A stretch of DNA of 64,000 nt from Auanema rhodensis (taxonomy: Eukaryota; Nematoda; Chromadorea; Rhabditida; Rhabditidae): the NCBI GenBank assembly GCA_964057225.1, contig CAXKVF010000075.1, positions 186,001 to 250,000 of the forward strand, read 5' to 3'. Of the stretch, positions 39,600 through 53,854 are shown piece by piece (positions within the stretch are counted from its first letter, which is position 1; each line of letters begins with the position of its first letter). The notes beneath the pieces were generated by a model that saw nothing but the letters and a program-made list of their open reading frames with translations, had not been told where the DNA came from and searched no databases. A program made the position numbers and the translations under genes.

Positions 39600-41711
39600 A
39601 ATTTTGAAAACCGCATCTCTTTATCTTTCACGTGAAGCGAGTTACATACCAAGTGCACATCACGTGTACATTTAATTAGCATAAATTAAAGTTCACGTAA
39701 ATTTCAAAGTCATGGTTACCATGCACCAATATCAATAAAAATTTGTTTTTAGACTAATATGGACATGGGGAATCTAATTTTGAAAACCGCATCTCTTTAT
39801 CTTTCACGTGAAGCGAGTTACATACCAAGTGCACATCACGTGTACATTTAATTAGCATAAATTAAAGTTCACGTAAATTTCAAAGTCATGGTTACCATGC
39901 ACCAATATCAATAAAAATTTGTTTTTAGACTAATATGGACATGGGGAATCTAATTTTGAAAACCGCATCTCTTTATCTTTCACGTGAAGCGAGTTACATA
40001 CCAAGTGCACATCACGTGTAAAATTAATTAGCATAAATTAAAGTTCACGTAAATTTCAAAGTCATGGTTACCATGAACCAATATCAATAAAAATTTGTTT
40101 TTAGACTAATATGGACATCGGGAATCTAATTTTGAAAACCGCATCTCTTTATCTTTCACGTGAAGCGAGTTACATACCGAGTGCACATCACGTGTACATT
40201 TAATTAGCATAAATTAAAGTTCACGTAAATTTCAAAGTCATGGTTACCATGAACCAATATCAATAAAAATTTGTTTTTAGACTAATATGGACATGGGGAA
40301 TCTAATTTTGAAAACCGCATCTCTTTATCTTTCACGTGAAGCGAGTTACATACCAAGTGCACATCACGTGTACATTTAATTAGCATAAATTAAAGTTCAC
40401 GTAAATTTCAAAGTCATGGTTACCATGCACCAATATCAATAAAAATTTGTTTTTAGACTAATATGGACATGGGGAATCTAATTTTGAAAACCGCATCTCT
40501 TTTTCTTTCACGTGAAGCGAGTTACATACCAAGTGCACATCACGTGTACATTTAATTAGCATAAATTAAAGTTCACGTAAATTTCAAAGTCATGGTTACC
40601 ATGCACCAATATCAATAAAAATTTGTTTTTAGACTAATATGGACATGGGGAATCTAATTTTGAAAACCGCATCTCTTTATCTTTCACGTGAAGCGAGTTA
40701 CATACCAAGTGCACATCACGTGTACAATTAATTAGCATAAATTAAAGTTCACGTAAATTTCAAAGTCATGGTTACCATGAAGCAATATCAATAAAAATTT
40801 GTTTTTAGACTAATATGGACATGGGGAATCTAATTTTGAAAACCGCATCTCTTTATCTTTCACGTGAAGCGAGTTACATACCAAGTGCACATCACGTGTA
40901 CATTTAATTAGCATTAATTAAAGTTCACGTAAATTTCAAAGTCATGGTTACCATGAAGCAATATCAATAAAAATTTGTTTTTAGAGTAATATGGACATGG
41001 GGAATCTAATTTTGAAAACCGCATCTCTTTATCTTTCACGTGAAGCGAGTTACATACCAAGTGCACATCACGTGTACATTTAATTAGCATTAATTAAAGT
41101 TCACGTAAATTTCAAAGTCATGGTTACCATGAACCAATATCAATAAAAATTTGTTTTTAGACTAATATGGACATGGGGAATCTAATTTTGAAAACCGCAT
41201 CTCTTTATCTTTCACGTGAAGCGAGTTACATACCAAGTGCACATCACGTGTACATTTAATTAGCATAAATTAAAGTTCACGTAAATTTCAAAGTCATGGT
41301 TACCATGAAGCAATATCAATAAAAGTTTGTTTTTAGACTAATATGGACATGGGGAATCTAATTTTGAAAACCGCATCTCTTTATCTTTCACGTGAAGCGA
41401 GTTACATACCAAGTGCACATCACGTGTACATTTAATTAGCATTAATTAAAGTTCACGTAAATTTCAAAGTCATGGTTACCATGAACCAATATCAATAAAA
41501 ATTTGTTTTTAGACTAATATGGACATGGGGAATCTAATTTTGAAAACCGCATCTCTTTATCTTTCACGTGAAGCGAGTTACATACCAAGTGCACACCACG
41601 TGTACATTTAATTAGCATTAATTAAAGTTCACGTAAATTTCAAAGTCATGGTTACCATGAACCAATATCAATAAAAATTTGTTTTTAGACTAATATGGAC
41701 ATGGGGAATCT
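39600..41711 (+). repeat. A70/A72-C168 block, copy 4 (12 monomers)
   Basis: Monomers 225-236, directly abutting copy 3. Order as in copy 2, including G52, T24, A72, G142 and C61, and sharing G155 of monomer 232 with monomer 219 of copy 3. It therefore combines markers of copies 2 and 3. Unlike copy 2 its last monomer (236) has no A152 deletion. Confidence 0.85.
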
Positions 41712-42238
41712 AATTTTGAAAACCGCATCTCTTTATCTTTCACGTGAAGCGAGTTACATACCAAGTGCACATCACGTGTACATTTAATTAGCATAAATTA
41801 AAGTTCACGTAAATTTCAAAGTCATGGTTACCATGAAGCAATATCAATAAAAGTTTGTTTTTAGACTAATATGGACATGGGGAATCTAATTTTGAAAACC
41901 GCATCTCTTTATCTTTCACGTGAAGCGAGTTACATACCAAGTGCACATCACGTGTACATTTAATTAGCATTAATTAAAGTTCACGTAAATTTCAAAGTCA
42001 TGGTTACCATGAACCAATATCAATAAAAATTTGTTTTTAGACTAATATGGACATGGGGAATCTAATTTTGAAAACCGCATCTCTTTATCTTTCACGTGAA
42101 GCGAGTTACATACCAAGTGCACACCACGTGTACATTTAATTAGCATTAATTAAAGTTCACGTAAATTTCAAAGTCATGGTTACCATGAACCAATATCAAT
42201 AAAAATTTGTTTTTGACTAATATGGACATGGGGAATCT
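41184..42238 (+). repeat. 3-monomer (528-bp) tandem duplication at the block end
   Basis: Monomers 234-236 and 237-239 both read G142/GAAGC; T84/GAACC; T84+C61/GAACC. The second unit ends in a 175-bp monomer lacking A152 (deletion at 42214/42215), the first does not. Monomers 237-241 match 192-196 at 33793, so the second unit is closer to the distant copy than to its neighbour. Confidence 0.8.
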
Positions 42239-42414
42239 AATTTTGAAAACCGCATCTTTTTATCTTTCACGTGAAGCGAGTTACATACCAAGTGCACATC
42301 ACGTGTACATTTAATTAGCATAAATTAAAGTTCACGTAAATTTCAAAGTCATGGTTACCATGAACCAATATCAATAAAAATTTGTTTTTAGACTAATATG
42401 GACATGGGGAATCT

Positions 42415-42589
42415 AATTTTGAAAACCGCATCTCTTTATCTTTTACGTGAAGCGAGTTACATACCAAGTGCACATCACGTGTACATTTAATTAGCATTAA
42501 TTAAAGTTCACGTAAATTTCAAAGTCATGGTTACCATGAACCAATATCAATAAAAATTTGTTTTTGACTAATATGGACATGGGGAATCT
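42415..42589 (+). repeat. 175-bp monomer, A152 deleted again
   Basis: Monomer 241 (T84+T30) has the same A152 deletion at 42565/42566, two monomers after monomer 239. Its counterpart, monomer 196 at 34496, has T84+T30 without the deletion and with GAACT. The deletion and GAACC therefore seem to have been moved into monomer 241 from monomer 239 by a short exchange of the 3' part. Confidence 0.85.
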
Positions 42590-44525
42590 AATTTTGAAAA
42601 CCGCATCTCTTTATCTTTCACGTGAAGCGAGTTACATACCAAGTGCACATCACGTGTACATTTAATTAGCATAAATTAAAGTTCACGTAAATTTCAAAGT
42701 CATGGTTACCATGAACTAATATCAATAAAAATTTGTTTTTAGACTAATATGGACATGGGGAATCTAATTTTGAAAACCGCATCTCTTTATCTTTCACGTG
42801 AAGCGAGTTACATACCAAGTGCACATCACGTGTACATTTAATTAGCATAAATTAAAGTTCACGTAAATTTCAAAGTCATGGTTACCATGAACCAATATCA
42901 ATAAAAATTTGTTTTTAGACTAATATGGACATGGGAAATCTAATTTTGAAAACCGCATCTCTTTATCTTTTACGTGAAGCGAGTTACATACCAAGTGCAC
43001 ATCACGTGTACATTTAATTAGCATAAATTAAAGTTCACGGAAATTTCAAAGTCATGGTTACCATGAACCAATATCAATAAAAATTTGTTTTTAGACTAAT
43101 ATGGACATGGGGAATCTAATTTTGAAAACCGCATCTCTTTATCTTTCACGTGAAGCGAGTTACATACCAAGTGCACATCACGTGTACATTTAATTAGCAT
43201 AAATTAAAGTTCACGTAAATTTCAAAGTCATGGTTACCATGAAGCAATATCAATAAAAATTTGTTTTTAGACTAATATGAACATGGGGAATCTAATTTTG
43301 AAAACCGCATCTCTTTATCTTTCACGTGAAGCGAGTTACATACCAAGTGCACATCACGTGTACATTTAATTAGCATTAATTAAAGTTCACGTAAATTTCA
43401 AAGTCATGGTTACCATGAACCAATATCAATAAAAATTTGTTTTTAGACTAATATGGACATGGGGAATCTAATTTTGAAAACCGCATCTCTTTATCTTTCA
43501 CGTGAAGCGAGTTACATACCAAGTGCACATCACGTGTACATTTAATTAGCATAAATTAAAGTTCACGTAAATTTCAAAGTCATGGTTACCATGAACTAAT
43601 ATCAATAAAAATTTGTTTTTAGACTAATATGGACATGGGGAATCTAATTTTGAAAACCGCATCTCTTTATCTTTCACGTGAAACGAGTTACATACCAAGT
43701 GCACATCACGTGTACATTTAATTAGCATAAATTAAAGTGCACGTAAATTTCAAAGTCATGGTTACCATGAACCAATATCAATAAAAATTTGTTTTTAGAC
43801 TAATATGGACATGGGGAATCTAATTTTGAAAACCGCATCTCTTTATCTTTCACGTGAAGCGAGTTACATACCAAGTGCACATCACGTGTACATTTAATTA
43901 GCATAAATTAAAGTTCACGTAAATTTCAAAGTCATGGTTACCATGAACCAATATCAATAAAAATTTGTTTTTAGACTAATATGGACATGGGGAATCTAAT
44001 TTTGAAAACCGCATCTCTTTATCTTTCACGTGAAGCGAGTTACATACCAAGTGCACATCACGTGTACATTTAAGTAGCATAAATTAAAGTTCACGTAAAT
44101 TTCAAAGTCATGGTTACCATGAACCAATATCAATAAAAATTTGTTTTTAGACTAATATGGACATGGGGAATCTAATTTTGAAAACCGCATCTCTTTATCT
44201 TTCACGTGAAGCGAGTTACATACCAAGTGCACATCACGTGTACATTTAATTAGCATAAATTAAAGTTCACGTAAATTTCAAAGTCATGGTTACCATGAAG
44301 CAATATCAATAAAAATTTGTTTTTAGACTAATATGAACATGGGGAATCTAATTTTGAAAACCGCATCTCTTTATCTTTCACGTGAAGCGAGTTACATACC
44401 AAGTGCACATCACGTGTACATTTAATTAGCATTAATTAAAGTTCACGTAAATTTCAAAGTCATGGTTACCATGAACCAATATCAATAAAAATTTGTTTTT
44501 AGACTAATATGGACATGGGGAATCT

Positions 44526-46462
44526 AATTTTGAAAACCGCATCTCTTTATCTTTCACGTGGAGCGAGTTACATACCAAGTGCACATCACGTGTACATTTA
44601 ATTAGCATAAATTAAAGTTCACGTAAATTTCAAAGTCATGGTTACCATGAAGCAATATCAATAAAAATTTGTTTTTAGACTAATATGGACATGGGGAATC
44701 TAATTTTGAAAACCGCATCTCTTTATCTTTCACGTGAAGCGAGTTACATACCAAGTGCACATCACGTGTACATTTAATTAGCATAAATTAAAGTTCACGT
44801 AAATTTCAAAGTCATGGTTACCATGAAGCAATATCAATAAAAATTTGTTTTTAGACTAATATGGACATGGGGAATCTAATTTTGAAAACCGCATCTCTTT
44901 ATCTTTCACGTGAAGCGAGTTACATACCAAGTGCACATCACATGTACATTTAATTAGCATAAATTAAAGTTCACGTAAATTTCAAAGTCATGGTTACCAT
45001 GAACCAATATCAATAAAAATTTGTTTTTAGACTAATATGGACATGGGGAATCTAATTTTGAAAACCGCATTTCTTTATCTTTCACGTGAAGCGAGTTACA
45101 TACCAAGAGCACATCACGTGTACATTTAATTAGCATAAATTAAAGTTCACGTAAATTTCAAAGTCATGGTTACCATGAAGCAATATCAATAAAAATTTGT
45201 TTTTAGACTAATATGGACATGGGGAATCTAATTTTGAAAACCGCATCTCTTTATCTTTCACGTGAAGCGAGTTACATACCAAGTGCACATCACGTGTACA
45301 TTTAATTAGCATAAATTAAAGTTCACGTAAATTTCAAAGTCATGGTTACCATGAAGCAATATCAATAAAAATTTGTTTTTAGACTAATATGGACATGGGA
45401 AATCTAATTTTGAAAACCGCATATCTTTATCTTTCACGTGAAGCGAGTTACATACCAAGTGCACATCACGTGTACATTTAATTAGCATAAATTAAAGTTC
45501 ACGTAAATTTCAAAGTCATGGTTACCATGAACCAATATCAATAAAAATTTGTTTTTAGACTAATATGGAAATGGGGAATCTAATTTTGAAAACCGCATCT
45601 CTTTATCTTTCACGTGAAGCGAGTTACATACCAAGTGCACATCACGTGTACATTTAATTAGCATAAATTAAAGTTCACGTAAATTTCAAAGTCATGGTTA
45701 CCATGAACTAATATCAATAAAAATTTGTTTTTAGACTAATATGGACATGGGGAATCTAATTTTGTAAAACCGCATCTCTTCATCTTTCACGTGAAGCGAG
45801 TTACATACCAAGTGCACATCACGTGTACATTTAATTAGCATAAATTAAAGTTCACGTAAATTTCAAAGTCATGGTTACCATGCACCAATATCAATAAAAA
45901 TTTGTTTTTAGACTAATATGGACATGGGGAATCTAATTTTGAAAACCGCATCTCTTTATCTTTCACGTGAAGCGAGTTACATACCAAGTGCACATCACGT
46001 GTACATTTAATTAGCATAAATTAAAGTTCACGTAAATTTCAAAGTCATGGTTACCATGAACCAATATCAATAAAAATTTGTTTTTAGACTAATATGGACA
46101 TGGGGAATCTAATTTTGAAAACCGCATCTCTTTATCTTTCACGTGAAGCGAGTTACATACCAAGTGCACATCACGTGTACATTTAATTAGCATAAATTAA
46201 AGTTCACGTAAATTTCAAAGTCATGGTTACCATGAACCAATATCAATAAAAATTTGTTTTTAGACTAATATGGACATGGGGAATCTAATTTTGAAAACCG
46301 CATCTCTTTATCTTTCACGTGAAGCGAGTTACATACCAAGTGCACATCACGTGTACATTTAATTAGCATAAATTAAAGTTCACGTAAATTTCAAAGTCAT
46401 GGTTACCATGAACCAATATCAATGAAAATTTGTTTTTAGACTAATATGGACATGGGGAATCT
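44526..46462 (+). repeat. Transitional segment between domains 3 and 4
   Basis: Monomers 253-263: no T84, mostly GAAGC or GAACC, with several private single changes (G36, A65, A165, a TATCTT start in monomer 258). Monomers 255-257 (44878-45405) copy 4577-5104, which borders the other dimeric domain. Monomer 260 holds the only insertion of the window. Confidence 0.7.
45758..45934 (+). repeat. 177-bp monomer with a T insertion
   Basis: Monomer 260 reads AATTTTGTAAAACC instead of AATTTTGAAAACC; the extra T is at 45765. It also has C23 and GCACC, the pairing seen in monomer 37. It is the only length gain I found and, with the three A152 deletions, leaves the array two bases short of an exact 176-bp grid. 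Confidence 0.9.
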
Positions 46463-46814
46463 AATTTTGAAAACCGCAGTTCTTTATCTTTCACGTGAAG
46501 CGAGTTACATACCAAGTGCACATCACGTGTACATTTAATTAGCATAAATTAAAGTTCACGTAAAATTCAAAGTCATGGTTACCATGAACCAATATCAATA
46601 AAAATTTGTTTTTAGACTAATATGGACATGGGGAATCTAATTTTGAAAACCGCATCTCTTTATCTTTCACGTGAAGCGAGTTACATACCAAGTGCACATC
46701 ACGTGTACATTTAATTAGCATAAATTAAAGTTCACGTAAATTTCAAAGTCATGGTTACCATGAAGCAATATCAATAAAAATTTGTTTTTAGACTAATATG
46801 GACATGGGGAATCT

Positions 46815-48046
46815 AATTTTGAAAACCGCATCTCTTTATCTTTCACGTGAAGCGAGTTACATACCAAGTGCACATCACGTGTACATTTAATTAGCATAAA
46901 TTAAAGTTCACGTAAAATTCAAAGTCATGGTTACCATGAACCAATATCAATAAAAATTTGTTTTTAGACTAATATGGACATGGGGAATCTAATTTTGAAA
47001 ACCGCATCTCTTTATCTTTCACGTGAAGCGAGTTACATACCAAGTGCACATCACGTGTACATTTAATTAGCATAAATTAAAGTTCACGTAAATTTCAAAG
47101 TCATGGTTACCATGAAGCAATATCAATAAAAATTTGTTTGTAGACTAATATGGACATGAGGAATCTAATTTTGAAAACCGCATCTCTTTATCTTTCACGT
47201 GAAGCGAGTTACATACCAAGTGCACATCACGTGTACATTTAATTAGCATTAATTAAAGTTCACGTAAATTTCAAAGTCATGGTTACCATGAACCAATATC
47301 AATAAAAATTTGTTTTTAGACTAATATGGACATGGGGAATCTAATTTTGAAAACCGCATCTCTTTATCTTTCACGTGAAGCGAGTTACATACCAAGTGCA
47401 CATCACGTGTACATTTAATTAGCATAAATTAAAGTTCACGTAAATTTCAAAGTCATGGTTACCATGAAGCAATATCAATAAAAATTTGTTTTTAGACTAA
47501 TATGGACATGGGGAATCTAATTTTGAAAACCGCATCTCTTTATCTTTCACGTGAAGCGAGTTACATACCAAGTGCACATCACGTGTACATTTAATTAGCA
47601 TTAATTAAAGTTCACGTAAATTTCAAAGTCATGGTTACCATGAACCAATATCAATAAAAATTTGTTTTTAGACTAATATGGACATGGGGAATCTAATTTT
47701 GAAAACCGCATCTCTTTATCTTTCACGTGAAGCGAGTTACATACCAAGTGCACATCACGTGTACATTTAATTAGCATAAATTAAAGTTCACGTAAATTTC
47801 AAAGTCATGGTTACCATGAAGCAATATCAATAAAAGTTTGTTTTTAGACTAATATGGACATGGGGAATCTAATTTTGAAAACCGCATCTCTTTATCTTTC
47901 ACGTGAAGCGAGGTACATACCAAGTGCACATCACGTGTACATTTAATTAGCATTAATTAAAGTTCACGTAAATTTCAAAGTCATGGTTACCATGAACCAA
48001 TATCAATAAAAATTTGTTTTTAGACTAATATGGACATGGGGAATCT
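46815..48046 (+). repeat. 7-monomer higher-order repeat, copy 3
   Basis: Monomers 266-272 in the same order as 1-1232: A103; G150+A169; T84; GAAGC; T84; G142/GAAGC; T84. The last monomer has a private G43 (CGAGGTAC). The preceding monomers 264 and 265 repeat the first step (A103/GAACC, then GAAGC without G150). Confidence 0.85.
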
Positions 48047-48574
48047 AATTTTGAAAACCGCATCTCTTTATCTTTCACGTGAAGCGAGTTACATACCAAG
48101 TGCACATCACGTGTACATTTAATTAGCATAAATTAAAGTTCACGTAAATTTCAAAGTCATGGTTACCATGAACCAATATCAATAAAAATTTGTTTTTAGA
48201 CTAATATGGACATGGGGAATCTAATTTTGAAAACCGCATCTCTTCATCTTTCACGTGAAGCGAGTTACATACCAAGTGCACATCACGTGTACATTTAATT
48301 AGCATAAATTAAAGTTCACGTAAATTTCAAAGTCATGGTTACCATGAAGCAATATCAATAAAAATTTGTTTTTAGACTAATATGGACATGAGGAATCTAA
48401 TTTTGAAAACCGCATCTCTTTATCTTTCACGTGAAGCGAGTTACATACCAAGTGCACATCACGTGTACATTTAATTAGCATTAATTAAAGTTCACGTAAA
48501 TTTCAAAGTCATGGTTACCATGAACCAATATCAATAAAAATTTGTTTTTAGACTAATATGGACATGGGGAATCT

Positions 48575-49806
48575 AATTTTGAAAACCGCATCTCTTTATC
48601 TTTCACGTGAAGCGAGTTACATACCAAGTGCACATCACGTGTACATTTAATTAGCATAAATTAAAGTTCACGTAAAATTCAAAGTCATGGTTACCATGAA
48701 CCAATATCAATAAAAATTTGTTTTTAGACTAATATGGACAGGGGGAATCTAATTTTGAAAACCGCATCTCTTTATCTTTCACGTGAAGCGAGTTACATAC
48801 CAAGTGCACATCACGTGTACATTTAATTAGCATAAATTAAAGTTCACGTAAATTTCAAAGTCATGGTTACCATGAAGCAATATCAATAAAAATTTGTTTG
48901 TAGACTAATATGGACATGAGGAATCTAATTTTGAAAACCGCATCTCTTTATCTTTCACGTGAAGCGAGTTACATACCAAGTGCACATCACGTGTACATTT
49001 AATTAGCATTAATTAAAGTTCACGTAAATTTCAAAGTCATGGTTACCATGAACCAATATCAATAAAAATTTGTTTTTAGACTAATATGGACATGGGGAAT
49101 CTAATTTTGAAAACCGCATCTCTTTATCTTTCACGTGAAGCGAGTTACATACCAAGTGCACATCACGTGTACATTTAATTAGCATAAATTAAAGTTCACG
49201 TAAATTTCAAAGTCATGGTTACCATGAAGCAATATCAATAAAAATTTGTTTTTAGACTAATATGGACATGGGGAATCTAATTTTGAAAACCGCATCTCTT
49301 TATCTTTCACGTGAAGCGAGTTACATACCAAGTGCACATCACGTGTACATTTAATTAGCATTAATTAAAGTTCACGTAAATTTCAAAGTCATGGTTACCA
49401 TGAACCAATATCAATAAAAATTTGTTTTTAGACTAATATGGACATGGGGAATCTAATTTTGAAAACCGCATCTCTTTATCTTTCACGTGAAGCGAGTTAC
49501 ATACCAAGTGCACATCACGTGTACATTTAATTAGCATAAATTAAAGTTCACGTAAATTTCAAAGTCATGGTTACCATGAAGCAATATCAATAGAAGTTTG
49601 TTTTTAGACTAATATGGACATGGGGAATCTAATTTTGAAAACCGCATCTCTTTATCTTTCACGTGAAGCGAGTTACATACCAAGTGCACATCACGTGTAC
49701 ATTTAATTAGCATTAATTAAAGTTCACGTAAATTTCAAAGTCATGGTTACCATGAACCAATATCAATAAAAATTTGTTTTTAGACTAATATGGACATGGG
49801 GAATCT
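48575..49806 (+). repeat. 7-monomer higher-order repeat, copy 4 (tandem with copy 5)
   Basis: Monomers 276-282, canonical order. Two private changes mark it: G167 in the first monomer (GACAGGGGG, at 48737) and ATAGAAG around local 137-142 in the sixth. Both recur in the abutting copy 5 exactly 1232 bp later. Confidence 0.9.
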
Positions 49807-51038
49807 AATTTTGAAAACCGCATCTCTTTATCTTTCACGTGAAGCGAGTTACATACCAAGTGCACATCACGTGTACATTTAATTAGCATAAATTAAAGTT
49901 CACGTAAAATTCAAAGTCATGGTTACCATGAAGCAATATCAATAAAAATTTGTTTTTAGACTAATATGGACAGGGGGAATCTAATTTTGAAAACCGCATC
50001 TCTTTATCTTTCACGTGAAGCGAGTTACATACCAAGTGCACATCACGTGTACATTTAATTAGCATAAATTAAAGTTCACGTAAATTTCAAAGTCATGGTT
50101 ACCATGAAGCAATATCAATAAAAATTTGTTTGTAGACTAATATGGACATGAGGAATCTAATTTTGAAAACCGCATCTCTTTATCTTTCACGTGAAGCGAG
50201 TTACATACCAAGTGCACATCACGTGTACATTTAATTAGCATTAATTAAAGTTCACGTAAATTTCAAAGTCATGGTTACCATGAACCAATATCAATAAAAA
50301 TTTGTTTTTAGACTAATATGGACATGGGGAATCTAATTTTGAAAACCGCATCTCTTTATCTTTCACGTGAAGCGAGTTACATACCAAGTGCACATCACGT
50401 GTACATTTAATTAGCATAAATTAAAGTTCACGTAAATTTCAAAGTCATGGTTACCATGAAGCAATATCAATAAAAATTTGTTTTTAGACTAATATGGACA
50501 TGGGGAATCTAATTTTGAAAACCGAATCTCTTTATCTTTCACGTGAAGCGAGTTACATACCAAGTGCACATCACGTGTACATTTAATTAGCATTAATTAA
50601 AGTTCACGTAAATTTCAAAGTCATGGTTACCATGAACCAATATCAATAAAAATTTGTTTTTAGACTAATATGGACATGGGGAATCTAATTTTGAAAACCG
50701 CATCTCTTTATCTTTCACGTGAAGCGAGTTACATACCAAGTGCACATCACGTGTACATTTAATTAGCATAAATTAAAGTTCACGTAAATTTCAAAGTCAT
50801 GGTTACCATGAAGCAATATCAATAGAAGTTTGTTTTTAGACTAATATGGACATGGGGAATCTAATTTTGAAAACCGCATCTCTTTATCTTTCACGTGAAG
50901 CGAGTTACATACCAAGTGCACATCACGTGTACATTTAATTAGCATTAATTAAAGTTCACGTAAATTTCAAAGTCATGGTTACCATGAACCAATATCAATA
51001 AAAATTTGTTTTTAGACTAATATGGACATGGGGAATCT
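49807..51038 (+). repeat. 7-monomer higher-order repeat, copy 5
   Basis: Monomers 283-289, a direct tandem copy of 48575-49806 (GACAGGGGG at 49969, 1232 bp on). Differences are GAAGC instead of GAACC in the first monomer and A15 (CCGAATC) in the fifth. This is the clearest recent whole-unit duplication in the window. Confidence 0.9.
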
Positions 51039-53854
51039 AATTTTGAAAACCGCATCTCTTTATCTTTCACGTGAAGCGAGTTACATACCAAGTGCACATC
51101 ACGTGTACATTTAATTAGCATAAATTAAAGTTCACGTAAATTTCAAAGTCATGGTTACCATGAAGCAATATCAATAAAAATTTGTTTTTAGACTAATATG
51201 GACATGGGGAATCTAATTTTGAAAACCGCATCTCTTTATCTTTCACGTGAAGCGAGTTACATACCAAGTGCACATCACGTGTACATTTAATTAGCATAAA
51301 TTAAAGTTCACGTAAATTTCAAAGTCATGGTTACCATGAAGCAATATCAATAAAAGTTTGTTTTTAGACTAATATGGACATGGGGAATCTAATTTTGAAA
51401 ACCGCATCTCTTTATCTTTCACGTGAAGCGAGTTACATACCAAGTGCACATCACGTGTACATTTAATTAGCATTAATTAAAGTTCACGTAAATTTCAAAG
51501 TCATGGTTACCATGAACCAATATCAATAAAAATTTGTTTTTAGACTAATATGGACATGGGGAATCTAATTTTGAAAACCGCATCTCTTTATCTTTCACGT
51601 GAAGCGAGTTACATACCAAGTGCACATCACGTGTACATTTAATTAGCATAAATTAAAGTTCACGTAAATTTCAAAGTCATGGTTACCATGAAGCAATATC
51701 AATAAAAATTTGTTTTTAGACTAATATGGACATGGGGAATCTAATTTTGAAAACCGCATCTCTTTATCTTTCACGTGAAGCGAGTTACATACCAAGTGCA
51801 CATCACGTGTACATTTAATTAGCATTAATTAAAGTTCACGTAAATTTCAAAGTCATGGTTACCATGCACCAATATCAATAAAAATTTGTTTTTAGACTAA
51901 TATGGACATGGGGAATCTAATTTTGAAAACCGCATCTCTTTATCTTTCACGTGAAGCGAGTTACATACCAAGTGCACATCACGTGTACATTTAATTAGCA
52001 TAAATTAAAGTTCACGTAAATTTCAAAGTCATGGTTACCATGAACCAATATCAATAAAAATTTGTTTTTAGACTAATATGGACATGGGGAATCTAATTTT
52101 GAAAACCGCATCTCTTCATCTTTCACGTGAAGCGAGTTACATACCAAGTGCACATCACGTGTACATTTAATTAGCATAAATTAAAATTCACGTAAATTTC
52201 AAAGTCATGGTTACCATGAAGCAATATCAATAAAAATTTGTTTTTAGACTAATATGGACATGAGGAATCTAATTTTGAAAACCGCATCTCTTTATCTTTC
52301 ACGTGAAGCGAGTTACATACCAAGTGCACATCACGTGTACATTTAATTAGCATTAATTAAAGTTCACGTAAATTTCAAAGTCATGGTTACCATGAAGCAA
52401 TATCAATAAAAATTTGTTTTTAGACTAATATGGACATGGGGAATCTAATTTTGAAAACCGCATCTCTTTATCTTTCACGTGAAGCGAGTTACATACCAAG
52501 TGCACATCACGTGTACATTTAATTAGCATTAATTAAAGTTCACGTAAATTTCAAAGTCATGGTTACCATGAACCAATATCAATAAAAATTTGTTTTTAGA
52601 CTAATATGGACATGGGGAATCTAATTTTGAAAACCGCATCTCTTTATCTTTCACGTGAAGCGAGTTACATACCAAGTGCACATCACGTGTACATTTAATT
52701 AGCATAAATTAAAGTTCACGTAAATTTCAAAGTCATGGTTACCATGAAGCAATATCAATAAAAATTTGTTTTTAGACTAATATGGACATGGGGAATCTAA
52801 TTTTGAAAACCGCATCTCTTTATCTTTCACGTGAAGCGAGTTACATACCAAGTGCACATCACGTGTACATTTAATTAGCATTAATTAAAGTTCACGTAAA
52901 TTTCAAAGTCATGGTTACCATGAACCAATATCAATAAAAATTTGTTTTTAGACTAATATGGACATGGGGAATCTAATTTTGAAAACCGCATCTCTTTATC
53001 TTTCACGTGAAGCGAGTTACATACCAAGTGCACATCACGTGTACATTTAATTAGCATAAATTAAAGTTCACGTAAATTTCAAAGTCATGGTTACCATGAA
53101 CCAATATCAATAAAAATTTGTTTTTAGACTAATATGGACATGGGGAATCTAATTTTGAAAACCGCATCTCTTTATCTTTCACGTGAAGCGAGTTACATAC
53201 CAAGTGCACATCACGTGTACATTTAATTAGCATAAATTAAAGTTCACGTAAATTTCAAAGTCATGGTTACCATGCACCAATATCAATAAAAGTTTGTTTT
53301 TAGACTAATATGGACATGGGGAATCTAATTTTGAAAACCGCATCTCTTTATCTTTCACGTGAAGCGAGTTACATACCAAGTGCACATCACGTGTACATTT
53401 AATTAGCATTAATTAAAGTTCACGTAAATTTCAAAGTCATGGTTACCATGAACCAATATCAATAAAAATTTGTTTTTAGACTAATATGGACATGGGGAAT
53501 CTAATTTTGAAAACCGCATCTCTTTATCTTTCACGTGAAGCGAGTTACATACCAAGTGCACATCACGTGTACATTTAATTAGCATAAATTAAAGTTCACG
53601 TAAATTTCAAAGTCATGGTTACCATGAAGCAATATCAATAAAAATTTGTTTTTAGACTAATATGGACATGGGGAATCTAATTTTGAAAACCGCATCTCTT
53701 TATCTTTCACGTGAAGCGAGTTACATACCAAGTGCACATCACGTGTACATTTAATTAGCATTAATTAAAGTTCACGTAAATTTCAAAGTCATGGTTACCA
53801 TGAACCAATATCAATAAAAATTTGTTTTTAGACTAATATGGACATGGGGAATCT

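Larger units (their letters stand above)
33441..44525 (+). repeat. Satellite domain 3: mosaic of both monomer classes
   Basis: Monomers 190-252. T84 returns at monomer 190 and is interspersed with GCACC and GAACT monomers, so the two classes kept apart elsewhere alternate here at the scale of a few monomers. All three of the window's 1-base deletions fall in this domain. The 2.3-kb fused block described for 32209 and 37312-41711 is the main higher-order unit. Confidence 0.8.
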
